A DNA stretch of 64,000 bases, from assembly GCF_037081715.1 (NCBI RefSeq), contig NZ_JAZDDH010000001.1, positions 62,001 to 126,000 of the forward strand, read 5' to 3'. The notes under the pieces were generated by a model. It was given only the letters and a program-made list of their open reading frames with translations. It searched no databases and was not told where the DNA came from. The stretch's first letter is position 1, and every line of letters begins with the position of its first letter. Made by a program: the position numbers and the translations under genes. This DNA is from Halalkalicoccus sp. CG83. Lineage in GTDB: Archaea; Halobacteriota; Halobacteria; Halobacteriales; Halalkalicoccaceae. This document shows positions 50,088-57,943 of the stretch, one piece after another.

Positions 50088-51323
50088 ATGGTAGAGATCC
50101 CCGAATCGGTTCGCGACCGGCTCGAGTCGCTACCCCACGTCGTCGGCACCGGCGTCGGTAAGAAGCGAGTGGACGGACGGAAGACGGACGAGGACTGCGT
50201 CGTAGTCTTCGTCGACCGAAAGGTCGCCGAGACGCAACTCGACGACGAGGAGGTCGTTCCCCGGTCGGTCGACTGTGACGGCGAGACGCTCCCGACCGAC
50301 GTTCAGGAGGTCGGTGACGTCACCGCGCTGGCGGCCGAGCCAGCACGGGAGGCCGAGCGCACCGAGCGGCTCCGGCCCGCGCCGGCCGGCGTCTCGCTCG
50401 CCCACCCGTCGGTCAGCGCCGGGACCATGGGCTCGACGCTGCTCGAGACCGAGAGCGGCGACCGGGTGGTCCTGACGAACGCCCACGTCGCCGCGCCGAT
50501 CGGGGAGGCGAGCGAGGGCGACCTCGTGCTCCAGCCGGGTCCCGCGGACGGGGGCGACGCGAGCGACGAGATCGGTCGGCTCCTCGAGTGGACCGAGGTC
50601 ACCACCGAGGCGCCCAACGCGACCGACTCGGCGCTCGTCTCGGTCGATCCCGACGACGTCGAGGAAGAGGTGCTCGGGATCGGACCGCTGGTCGGCTTCA
50701 CGGAACCCGCCATCGACGCCGACGAGGAGTACACGAAGAGCGGCCGAACGACGGGCGTCACGACGGGCGAGCTCCGCGGGCGTGACGCCCGCATCCGAGT
50801 CGGCGGGTACGGCGCCCGGCCCGCCGTCTTCGAGGGCGTCGACCTGTTCACGCCGATGGGCGAGGGTGGCGACTCGGGGAGCCTGATCGGGATCGACGAC
50901 GGCGGGTTCCGCGCGACGGACCTGCTGTTCGCGGGCAGCCCCGAGGCGACGATCGGAGTCCCGATCGCGGCGCTCGAGGCCGAACACGGAGAACTGTCCG
51001 TCGTCGGCGAAAGCGGGAACGGCGAGGACGGAGGTGACGTTCCCGACGAGACCGACGAGGACGGTCCGGCCGGTGGCTTCGGACGACGGCTCCGTGACCG
51101 GCTCGAACGCCATCACGGCGACGTCCGCGAGGAGAACGGGGCATTCCGAGTGGACGCGTGGCCCCTCGACCTGCTCGTCGTTCCCGGCGAGGATCCCGAT
51201 TGGGCCGCCGAGCGGGCGCGCGGATCGGACGCCGACGCGGTCGCCATCGCCGTGCCCGTCGACACGGACGGCCGGCTTCCCGCGATTCCAGCGGGCGTCG
51301 CCGTCGTGCGGGTCGACCCGTAG
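50088..51323 (+). CDS. NAL1-like trypsin-fold serine protease
   Basis: 411 residues. A complete chymotrypsin-type triad is visible: H133 in VVLTNAHVAAP, D180 in NATDSALVSV and S263 in GEGGDSGSLIG. The N-terminal region (ESVRDRLESLPHVVGTGVGK) is the small domain that opens NAL1-like bacterial and plant proteins. No signal peptide or membrane helix is seen, so it appears cytoplasmic. A further C-terminal domain (about 340-411, RRLRDRLERHHGDVREENGA and VAIAVPVDTDGRLPAIPAGV) is unassigned. Substrate unknown. Confidence 0.82.
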   Translation: MVEIPESVRDRLESLPHVVGTGVGKKRVDGRKTDEDCVVVFVDRKVAETQLDDEEVVPRSVDCDGETLPTDVQEVGDVTALAAEPAREAERTERLRPAPAGVSLAHPSVSAGTMGSTLLETESGDRVVLTNAHVAAPIGEASEGDLVLQPGPADGGDASDEIGRLLEWTEVTTEAPNATDSALVSVDPDDVEEEVLGIGPLVGFTEPAIDADEEYTKSGRTTGVTTGELRGRDARIRVGGYGARPAVFEGVDLFTPMGEGGDSGSLIGIDDGGFRATDLLFAGSPEATIGVPIAALEAEHGELSVVGESGNGEDGGDVPDETDEDGPAGGFGRRLRDRLERHHGDVREENGAFRVDAWPLDLLVVPGEDPDWAAERARGSDADAVAIAVPVDTDGRLPAIPAGVAVVRVDP

Positions 51324-51367
51324 ACCGACCGTACGGGTTAGGTGAGTGGGACCCGTAGCGGGGAGCA

Positions 51368-52567
51368 GTGACGTCTCCGAGACGCGACCGGATCGCCCTG
51401 GCGAGCGTGATCTTCGTCGTGCTGCTCGCGCAGGTGGTGCTGTATCCGGGGATCGCTGGACTGGTCGCGGCGCTCGGCGCGAGCACCGACCTCGACGCGA
51501 GCATGTGGTTTCTCGTCGCCGAGTTCTCGGCGTTCGTCGTCTGTGCGAGCCTCTGGGGGGCCGCGAGCGATCGTGCCGGACGGCGGGCGCCCTTCATCGC
51601 CGCCGGGGCGCTCGGCGGGGCGACGGGCTACCTCCTGCTCGCGATCCTTCCCGGCGTCGTCGACGTCCGCTTCGCCCACGTGCTCGCGATCCGCGTCGGC
51701 CAGGGCGCAATGACGATCGCCGCCTTCTCGCTCGCGATCACGATGCTGATGGACCTGCCGGGCGGCCACGGGAAGAACATGGGCGCGGCGGGCATCGCGA
51801 TCGGGCTGGGAACCGCGAGCGGCGCGCCGTTGGGTGGCCGGCTCGCCGCGATCGATCCGCTCGTCCCGCTGTGGGCCGCCGGGGGACTGCTGCTCGCGGT
51901 CGTCCCCCTTCTAGTGCTCATCGACGACCGTGCGCCCGCCCCCGACCGACGGAGCGCCCGGGAGATCGTCGGCGGACTCGCGCGGACGCCGACGCTCGGG
52001 CTGCCCTACGCCTTCGGGTTCGTCGACAGGCTGACGGCGGGCTTCTTCGCGCTCGTGGGCGTCTTCTACTTCCAGGAGACGTTCGGGATCGGCCCCGCCG
52101 AGACCGGGATCGTCCTCGGGCTGTTCTTCGCGCCGTTCGCGCTGCTCCAGTATCCCATGGGCGTGCTCTCCGATCGGATCGGCCGGACGGTCCCGATCGT
52201 GGTCGGCTCGGTCTGCTACGGCGGCTCGATCGTGCTCGTCGGACTCGTGCCGACGCTCGAACTCGCGCAGGCGTCGATGGTGCTCGTGGGGGTGCTCGGC
52301 GCGCTGGTCGCGCCCGCGACGATGGCGCTGGTGACCGATCTCGCCCGGGATAGCGAGCGCGGCGCGGCGATGGCCGGCTTCAACATCGCGGGCAGCCTGG
52401 GTTTTCTGACCGGCTTTCTCCTGGGTGGTACCGTCGCGAGCACCTACGGCTATCTCGCCGCCTTCCTCGTCGTTGGCGGCCTCGAAGTACTGATCGCCGC
52501 GGTCGCCGTGCCGCTCTTTCTGCGCGTCGACCTCCCGCTGGAGGCGTCGTTCCAGCCCGAGCGGTAG
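51368..52567 (+). CDS. MFS transporter
   Basis: 399 residues with twelve hydrophobic segments, major facilitator superfamily. The conserved loop between helices 2 and 3 is WGAASDRAGRRAPFIAAGAL, and the pseudo-repeat in the second half is MGVLSDRIGRTVPIVVGSVC. Its closest-looking relatives are drug/solute exporters of the TetA/YajR-like type, but the substrate is not known. The start is GTG 51368 (TSPRRDRIALASVIFVVLLA). It is in the same direction as the protease, 44 nt downstream, and may share its transcript. Confidence 0.88.
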   Translation: MTSPRRDRIALASVIFVVLLAQVVLYPGIAGLVAALGASTDLDASMWFLVAEFSAFVVCASLWGAASDRAGRRAPFIAAGALGGATGYLLLAILPGVVDVRFAHVLAIRVGQGAMTIAAFSLAITMLMDLPGGHGKNMGAAGIAIGLGTASGAPLGGRLAAIDPLVPLWAAGGLLLAVVPLLVLIDDRAPAPDRRSAREIVGGLARTPTLGLPYAFGFVDRLTAGFFALVGVFYFQETFGIGPAETGIVLGLFFAPFALLQYPMGVLSDRIGRTVPIVVGSVCYGGSIVLVGLVPTLELAQASMVLVGVLGALVAPATMALVTDLARDSERGAAMAGFNIAGSLGFLTGFLLGGTVASTYGYLAAFLVVGGLEVLIAAVAVPLFLRVDLPLEASFQPER

Positions 52568-52735
52568 GAACGCGGTCGACGTGGTAGAAGACCCGTCACG
52601 ACGGTCCGTCGAAACCTTCGGTGACCGATAGAAATGGCGTGCTGAATACGGCGGGTGGAGTCAGCACCTGGTTGCTAGTAGCTTCCGAGGATTTCAACGG
52701 ATTCCGGATGTCGAGTTTCGAACGGCGTACCTCTC

Positions 52736-53389
52736 CTATCCAGGTCCGAAGGCCGCGATGTCGGCCCCCACCGTCGCCAGTGCGTCGGCGGGGTTCGGGT
52801 CGTCGTCGGCCAGATGCGTGTACCGGTGTTCCGGGATGCTCGACAGTGCTGCCGTGACGGCCTCGCTGTACGTCTCGACGCCCGGTTCCGTCGGGTCATC
52901 GCCGCCCCAGACGTCCCGAATGACCGTCATCGAATCGATGCGCACTTCCAGCGTGCGTGGTTCGTAGCGAGCCGCCAGTTCGGAGAGTCCGAGCTGGAGG
53001 GCGACGTATTCGGCGGTGTTGTTCCCCGTCCGGGAGCCGACGGGTCGGCCGAGACGGGCGAGTTGGTCCTCCGCAGCGTCCATGATGACGGCGCCCGCAC
53101 CTGCAGGACCGGGGTTGCCGCGTGAACTGCCGTCGACGTAGAGGACGAACGCGTCGCTCGTCGGCTCGGGGACGGGTGGCCGGGTGAGTCCCGACGTCAG
53201 CAGGCGTTCGAGTGCGCGACGCAACTCGGCCGGGGTGGTCGCGGGGTCGAAGAGACCGCCGTAGCCGGGGACGGCGTCGTCGATGGCGTCGATGGCGGCC
53301 GCCACCTCGTAGCCGACGCCCGCGAGCACCTCGTCGACGAGCGTGGCGAGCGGCGAGAGGTGTTCGGCCGGGAGGGGGTCGTCGGTCAC
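52736..53389 (-). CDS. rnhA: ribonuclease HI-family protein
   Basis: 217 residues. It cleaves RNA in RNA-DNA hybrids. The catalytic acids are in place: D86 (YVDGSSRGNPGPAGAGAV), E127 (NNTAEYVALQLGL), D152 (RIDSMTVIRDV) and D202 (NPADALATV). The N-terminal ~75 residues form a helical extension (PLATLVDEVLAGVGYEVAAA) seen in haloarchaeal RNase HI proteins. The GTG at 53389 is chosen; an in-frame start at 53467 would add a Gly/Arg-rich leader. A CTATATGG box at 53471-53478 would give a leader of about 55 nt. Confidence 0.85.
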   Translation of the reverse strand: MTDDPLPAEHLSPLATLVDEVLAGVGYEVAAAIDAIDDAVPGYGGLFDPATTPAELRRALERLLTSGLTRPPVPEPTSDAFVLYVDGSSRGNPGPAGAGAVIMDAAEDQLARLGRPVGSRTGNNTAEYVALQLGLSELAARYEPRTLEVRIDSMTVIRDVWGGDDPTEPGVETYSEAVTAALSSIPEHRYTHLADDDPNPADALATVGADIAAFGPG

Positions 53390-53478
53390 GCCACTGCCCC
53401 CTTCGGGCTTCGGTTCCGGACCCTCACACCCTCGTTTCCGACTGATCCCGTTGTCCGGTCGCACCACTCCATATAGGT

Positions 53479-53689
53479 CCTCGGTGGGTGAGTGGGATAA
53501 TCTCTTCAGGTACTACCGGTACGGGCCGTTTCGAATCAGTCGGCCCCGTGAGGTCCTCAGCGGCTGATACGAACGGCCTGCCGAATCTAGCGAGCGCTCG
53601 TTACTAGTTAGGCGAGATCCGGGTCAACCGGGAGATACGCGCCCTGTGTCCGGCACGAGGGCCGCGTCCTACCACCGATCGAGTGTTTT
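53479..53689. other. spacer without a gene between rnhA and the remnant
   Basis: Over 200 nt of GC-rich sequence beyond the rnhA promoter. No reading frame with protein-like composition, RNA gene or long repeat is visible. Confidence 0.5.
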
Positions 53690-53879
53690 CGGGAACCGCC
53701 GACGGGCTGGAGACGTTCGTCGACGGGCTGATGGCGGGACGCTCGTGACGGTCGTCCTCGCCTGGCGCGGCGGCTACTGGGGGCTGCTCGGACGGCTCCA
53801 CTACCCGCTGGTGGTGCTGGCGCTCCTCGTCCTTCTGGACGTGCTTCGCTACCGGAGCCTGCTCGGATTCAACGTCTGA
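53690..53879 (+). pseudogene. remnant of a membrane-anchored serine hydrolase C-terminus
   Basis: 53743-53879 encodes VTVVLAWRGGYWGLLGRLHY and PLVVLALLVLLDVLRYRSLL then GFNV, resembling the last transmembrane segment of haloarchaeal beta-lactamase-type serine hydrolases (…GRLHYTLVALA…YWNLLGF). Immediately upstream another frame reads FSGTADGLETFVDGLMAGRS before a stop. The pieces are in different frames and the catalytic domain is absent, so this is probably a relic rather than a gene. Confidence 0.4.
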
Positions 53880-53970
53880 GGACCGGATCGCGGCCGAAGA
53901 GCCGCCGGTACTTGACCTGCCGGCAAGGGCAGGCCGCCACCTTGTTCGTCTTCCGGCGTTGAGTATACCC

Positions 53971-54459
53971 ATGTCATCAGGCTCAGGCGGCATCCCCGAT
54001 CCGCTTCGAAAAAGCTTGGAGCAGGGTCTGGAGGCGGCGTTCGCCGTCGACTCGCTCTCGCAGCTCGCGGACGCCGTCGACTTCGAGGGGCTCGCCGCGG
54101 GCGACCCCGACGCGATGGACTTCGAGCGCATGGGAGAGCTGGTCGGCCAGATGGGCGGCAGGCTCGTCGTCAAGCGGACCCTCGGGCGGTTCACGCCCGG
54201 TCAGCTCGCCGAACAGACCGTCGGCTACGCGATCGGCGGCGCGATCGGTCGCGAGGGCGGACGGCTCATCCTCAGGGTAGTCGAGGACCAGCGCGGCGAC
54301 CCGATCGAGGTCGACATCGAGGTCGAGGAGGAGACCGACGTAGAGGAGTTCGACGAGTTCACCGACCTCGACGAGGAGGACGGGGACGACGAGGGCTTCG
54401 AAGTCGACATCGGCGGCCCCGAGGACGGCGGGGACGGCGACGCGGACGACGGACGGTAG
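53971..54459 (+). CDS. acidic protein of unknown function
   Basis: 162 residues from ATG 53971 (MSSGSGGIPDPLRKSLEQGL). Helical N-terminal part with GELVGQMGGRLVVKRTLGRF and a Gly-rich segment (TVGYAIGGAIGREGGRLILR) that could contact a membrane. The last ~45 residues are a disordered acid tail (EEFDEFTDLDEEDGDDEGFE). No recognisable domain. A TTG 12 nt upstream is in frame but less likely. Monocistronic by position. Confidence 0.75.
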   Translation: MSSGSGGIPDPLRKSLEQGLEAAFAVDSLSQLADAVDFEGLAAGDPDAMDFERMGELVGQMGGRLVVKRTLGRFTPGQLAEQTVGYAIGGAIGREGGRLILRVVEDQRGDPIEVDIEVEEETDVEEFDEFTDLDEEDGDDEGFEVDIGGPEDGGDGDADDGR

Positions 54460-54656
54460 ACCGACGCTCGCGCGACGGACGTTTTCTACGGACGCTCCGG
54501 GGTCGGAGACCGAACGATAGCCTCGCTCGTCGGTGCGCCCCCGGGCAGACGCGGCCCCGGCGTGCCGACCGTCCGGCGTCGCGCCGCCGGGCCACCGGGC
54601 ACCCGCCCGTGACGATAGGACTACGGGCACCCGGCTCGTAGCGGATCGGTACGAAC

Positions 54657-55061
54657 GTGTTGCCAGGCTCTACCGCGGCGCCGGTGCGGACGGACGGGAG
54701 CGGAGACGAGACCGACCGAACGCATCTCGTCTGTCCGTCGTGCGGCGAACGTCACCCGGTCGACTCGGAGGCGCCGATCGAGTGGCGCTGTCCCCGGTGT
54801 CGGATCCTGATCAAACAGACCGACAGGATCGAGGCGCTCGTCCAGTTCGCCGACCGCAACAGCGTGACGGACCACATCGACGTCCCCGATCGCTGCCGGT
54901 ACTGCGAGAGCGAGCGCGTCACCTCCTGGACCACCGAGGACGAGGAGTGGGTTCGCCACCGGTGCCAGGAGTGTCGGCGCGAGTGGACCGAGAACACGGG
55001 TCGGCTGGCCGCGTTCTTCGACTGGGGGGCGAACTACCTCCGAGTGCGGGGTTGGCTCTGA
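54657..55061 (+). CDS. zinc-ribbon protein
   Basis: 134 residues. Two zinc sites are visible: CPSCGERHPVDSEAPIEWRC followed by PRC as one four-Cys ribbon, and CRYCESERVTSWTTEDEEWV ending RHRCQEC as the second; a Trp-rich end (FFDWGANYLRVRGWL) follows. The second ribbon resembles the TFIIS-type C-ribbon of RNA polymerase-associated factors. The start is uncertain: GTG 54657 is listed, while GTG 54684 would give a shorter leader. Role unknown. Confidence 0.7.
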   Translation: MLPGSTAAPVRTDGSGDETDRTHLVCPSCGERHPVDSEAPIEWRCPRCRILIKQTDRIEALVQFADRNSVTDHIDVPDRCRYCESERVTSWTTEDEEWVRHRCQECRREWTENTGRLAAFFDWGANYLRVRGWL

Positions 55062-55164
55062 GACGCTCCGACGGCGTCGCCACGTCGGTAGTCCCACCCG
55101 ATCGAACCGGCGGGGGTGTGAACGAGGACCCCAACCTTTTCTCCGTAGCCGGTGAGGGGCCGGC

Positions 55165-56337
55165 ATGGCGCCACGGATCACCCGGATCGAGGTGACGGAG
55201 TTCTCCTACCCGCTCGAGGACGTTGGCACCGACGAGAACGGATTCAACCTGATCTACGAGCCGGGATCGACGCTCGAGAGCTCGACGCTCGCGCTCAGGG
55301 TACACACCGACGCGGACGTGACCGGCGAGTACGTCCTGGTCACCTCGACCTCGTCGGACCAGATCGCCACGTGCGCGAAGTACCTCGTCGGCAGGAACCC
55401 GCTGAAACGCGAGCGTCACTGGAGCGAGCTCAAGCGCGGGCTCCGCAAGTACGACCGGATGGGGATGGGACCGCTCGACGTCGCGCTGTGGGACCTCGCG
55501 GGCAAGCTCTACGACGCGCCGATCCACGAACTGCTCGGAACCTACCGCGAGCGGATCCCGGCGTACGCCTCGACGTATCACGCCGACGACAACGGCGGGC
55601 TCGACTCCCCGGAGGCGTACGCCGACTTCGCCGAGGACTGTCTCGAGCTGGGCTACTCGGGCTTCAAGATCCACGGCTGGGGCGGCGGCGACGACGCCCG
55701 GGAGGTGGGCCGCGAGATCGAGACCGTCCGAGCGGTCGGCGAGCGCGTCGGCGAGCGGATGGACCTGATGCTCGATCCCGCCTGCGAGTACGAGACGTTC
55801 GCCGACGCGCTGACCGTCGGGCGGGCGTGTGACGAGCAGGAGTTCTTCTGGTACGAGGACCCCTACCGCGACGGCGGGATCTCCCAGCACGCTCACCGGA
55901 AGCTGCGCCAGCAGCTCGAGACGCCCATACTGCAGACAGAACACGTCCGCGGGTTCGAGCCGTTCACCGACTTCATCGCGAACGAGGCGACCGATTTCGT
56001 CCGCGCCGATCCGGAGTACGACGCGGGCATCACGGGCGCGATGAAGCGCGCGAGGGTCGCGGAGGGGTTCGGCCTCGACGTGGAGTTCCACGCGCCGGGA
56101 CCCGCCCAGCGCCACTGCATCGCCGCGACGCGCAACGCGAACTACTACGAGCTCGCGCTGGTACATCCGGACTGTGACAACACCCAGGCGCCGGTCTACG
56201 AGGGTGGCTACACCGACCAGCTCGACGCGATCGACGACGACGGCACGGTGCCGGTCCCCGACGGCCCGGGACTAGGCGTCGAGTACGACTGGGAGTACAT
56301 CGAGGAGCACGCACTCGGCGAGCGGACCTACGAGTGA
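55165..56337 (+). CDS. enolase-superfamily (mandelate racemase/muconate lactonizing type) enzyme
   Basis: 390 residues, capping domain plus TIM barrel. Catalytic features are the Lys in YSGFKIHGWGG, metal ligands in LMLDPACEYE, FWYEDPY and LQTEHVRGFEPF, and the base His near VEFHAPGPAQRHCIAATRN. Such enzymes abstract the alpha-proton of a carboxylate, for example sugar acid dehydratases. The substrate cannot be assigned. A run of hydrophilic residues precedes YERxP-like YRERIPAYASTYHADDNGG. It precedes an ECF transporter operon by 96 nt; the link is unknown. Confidence 0.9.
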   Translation: MAPRITRIEVTEFSYPLEDVGTDENGFNLIYEPGSTLESSTLALRVHTDADVTGEYVLVTSTSSDQIATCAKYLVGRNPLKRERHWSELKRGLRKYDRMGMGPLDVALWDLAGKLYDAPIHELLGTYRERIPAYASTYHADDNGGLDSPEAYADFAEDCLELGYSGFKIHGWGGGDDAREVGREIETVRAVGERVGERMDLMLDPACEYETFADALTVGRACDEQEFFWYEDPYRDGGISQHAHRKLRQQLETPILQTEHVRGFEPFTDFIANEATDFVRADPEYDAGITGAMKRARVAEGFGLDVEFHAPGPAQRHCIAATRNANYYELALVHPDCDNTQAPVYEGGYTDQLDAIDDDGTVPVPDGPGLGVEYDWEYIEEHALGERTYE

Positions 56338-56388
56338 ACCCGAGTAACAGGCGTTAAGTGGGGCCTGCGAGACCGTACGTGTAACGTC

Positions 56389-56433
56389 ATGGCATCGACT
56401 GATTCACAGCGGTTCGATCGGGGAGGCCGCTGA
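56389..56433 (+). CDS. 14-residue leader ORF coupled to the ECF S-component
   Basis: ATG 56389 to TGA 56433 reads MASTDSQRFDRGGR. Its stop overlaps the ATG of the next gene (TGATG). A GTTAAG element about 30 nt upstream (near 56352) is a plausible TATA box, so this mini-ORF would be the first thing translated. Confidence 0.4.
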   Translation: MASTDSQRFDRGGR

Positions 56434-57074
56434 TGGCGGGGGAGTCGTCGTCGATCACGGAGCGCGCGTCCGAGCGGTTCACGACGCTCGCGTGGGTGTT
56501 GATCCCCGTCGCCGTCGGGATCAACGTCGTCGGCGGGACGGTCACGAACTTCCTTCGGATCCCGGTCTACCTGGACGTGATCGGGACGATCCTGCTCGCG
56601 CTCCTGGCGGGTCCGCTCGTCGGGGCCGTCGGCGGGATCCTGACGAACCTCGTCCTCGGGGTGACGCGCTCGCCGACGATCATCCCGTTCGCGGTGGTCA
56701 ACGCCGCGATCGCGCTCGTCGCGGGCTTCTTCGCGATGCGTGGCTGGTTCCGGATCCACGAGACCCGTGACTACGCGAAGCTCGCGGGCGTCGGCGTGGT
56801 GGTGGCGCTCACCTCGATCGTCATCAGCCTCCCGATCGTCGTCACGCTGTTCGGCGGGCTGACCGGCACCGCACCCGACATCGTCGTCGGGGCCTTCCTC
56901 GCGGCGGGCTTCGACCTCGTGCCCGCGGTGCTGGCCTCCCAGCTCGTCATCGAGCCGATCGACAAGATCTCGAGCGTCGTGATCGCGTACTTCATCGCGA
57001 AGTCGGTCCCCGAGCGGTATCGCCCCTCCTTCGGCCAGCGGGCGCTCGGACGCGACCGCGATCGCGATCGATGA
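56433..57074 (+). CDS. ECF transporter substrate-binding (S) component
   Basis: 213 residues with about six membrane helices. TLAWVLIPVAVGINVVGGTV and LRIPVYLDVIGTILLALLAG followed by PLVGAVGGILTNLVLGVTRS is the typical S-component pattern. The protein binds a small vitamin, nucleobase or nucleoside and passes it to EcfT/EcfA. It is followed by EcfT (4-nt overlap) and EcfA (4-nt overlap), and the next, convergent gene is a nucleoside hydrolase. That makes nucleosides or their bases the likeliest cargo, by inference. Confidence 0.85.
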   Translation: MAGESSSITERASERFTTLAWVLIPVAVGINVVGGTVTNFLRIPVYLDVIGTILLALLAGPLVGAVGGILTNLVLGVTRSPTIIPFAVVNAAIALVAGFFAMRGWFRIHETRDYAKLAGVGVVVALTSIVISLPIVVTLFGGLTGTAPDIVVGAFLAAGFDLVPAVLASQLVIEPIDKISSVVIAYFIAKSVPERYRPSFGQRALGRDRDRDR

Positions 57075-57943
57075 GCACGCCGAGCGCGAACCCGAAAGCC
57101 GAGACGGACACGGCGACGGATATCGACGTCGAGGCGCTGATCGAGAACGCCGAGGGGGCGGACTCGCTGTTCGAGTACCGTCCCGGCTCGAGCGTCCTCC
57201 ACCGCCTCAACCCGGTGACCAAGCTCGTCTGCAGCCTCGCGCTCGTCGTGATCGCCTTCACCCTGCCGAACTTCTGGGGCCCGCTCGCGCTCTCGGTCGT
57301 CCTCCTCGGGCTCGTCCTCCTCGCGGGCGTCGCGAAGCCCGTCCTCGCGGCCGTTCTCGCGGTGGGAGCGCCGCTCGCGCTCTCGCTGGTGGTCATCCAG
57401 GGGCTGTTCTACCCCGAGAACGAGACCGTCCTCGTCGCGATCGGCGTGCCCGTGATCGATCAGCTCGCGTTCTACAGCGAGGGCGTCGAGTTCGCGCTGT
57501 TGGTCCTGTTTCGCCTGACGGTGTTGATGATCGCGCTGCTCGGGACGATCGTCACGACTCACCCGAAGAAGCTGACGGTCGCGCTGATGGAGAAGGGCGT
57601 CTCGAGCAAGATCGCGTACGTCTTCATGGCCGCGCTGCAGTTCATCCCACAGATGCAGCGACGTGCACGCTCGATCCTCGACGCACAGCAGGCACGGGGG
57701 CTCGACACCACCGCGAGCCTCGCGAGCCGCCTCAAGTCCTACGTCGCGCTGATGGCGCCGCTGCTGATCGGGACGCTGATCGCGACCGAGACCCGTGCGC
57801 TCGCGCTCGAGTCGCGCGGGTTCACCCGAAAGGGAGAGCGCACGTACCTGCTCGACGTCTCGGACGGCACGTTCGACAGGGCGCTTCGCTGGCTGTCGGT
57901 CCTCGCCGCGATCGCCGTCGTCGTCTGGAGGGTCGCGCCGTGA
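57071..57943 (+). CDS. ecfT: ECF transporter transmembrane protein EcfT
   Basis: 290 residues. It scaffolds the S component and the ATPase. The N-terminal signature FEYRPGSSVLHRLNPVTKLV is typical for EcfT, followed by four to five helices (SLALVVIAFTLPNFWGPLAL, LVLLAGVAKPVLAAVLAVGA). Coupling-helix motifs with Ala-Arg-Gly, as in DAQQARGLDTTASLASRLKS and ETRALALESRGFTRKGERTY, contact the ATPase. The start overlaps the S gene (ATGA) and the stop overlaps ecfA (GTGA). Confidence 0.93.
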   Translation: MSTPSANPKAETDTATDIDVEALIENAEGADSLFEYRPGSSVLHRLNPVTKLVCSLALVVIAFTLPNFWGPLALSVVLLGLVLLAGVAKPVLAAVLAVGAPLALSLVVIQGLFYPENETVLVAIGVPVIDQLAFYSEGVEFALLVLFRLTVLMIALLGTIVTTHPKKLTVALMEKGVSSKIAYVFMAALQFIPQMQRRARSILDAQQARGLDTTASLASRLKSYVALMAPLLIGTLIATETRALALESRGFTRKGERTYLLDVSDGTFDRALRWLSVLAAIAVVVWRVAP

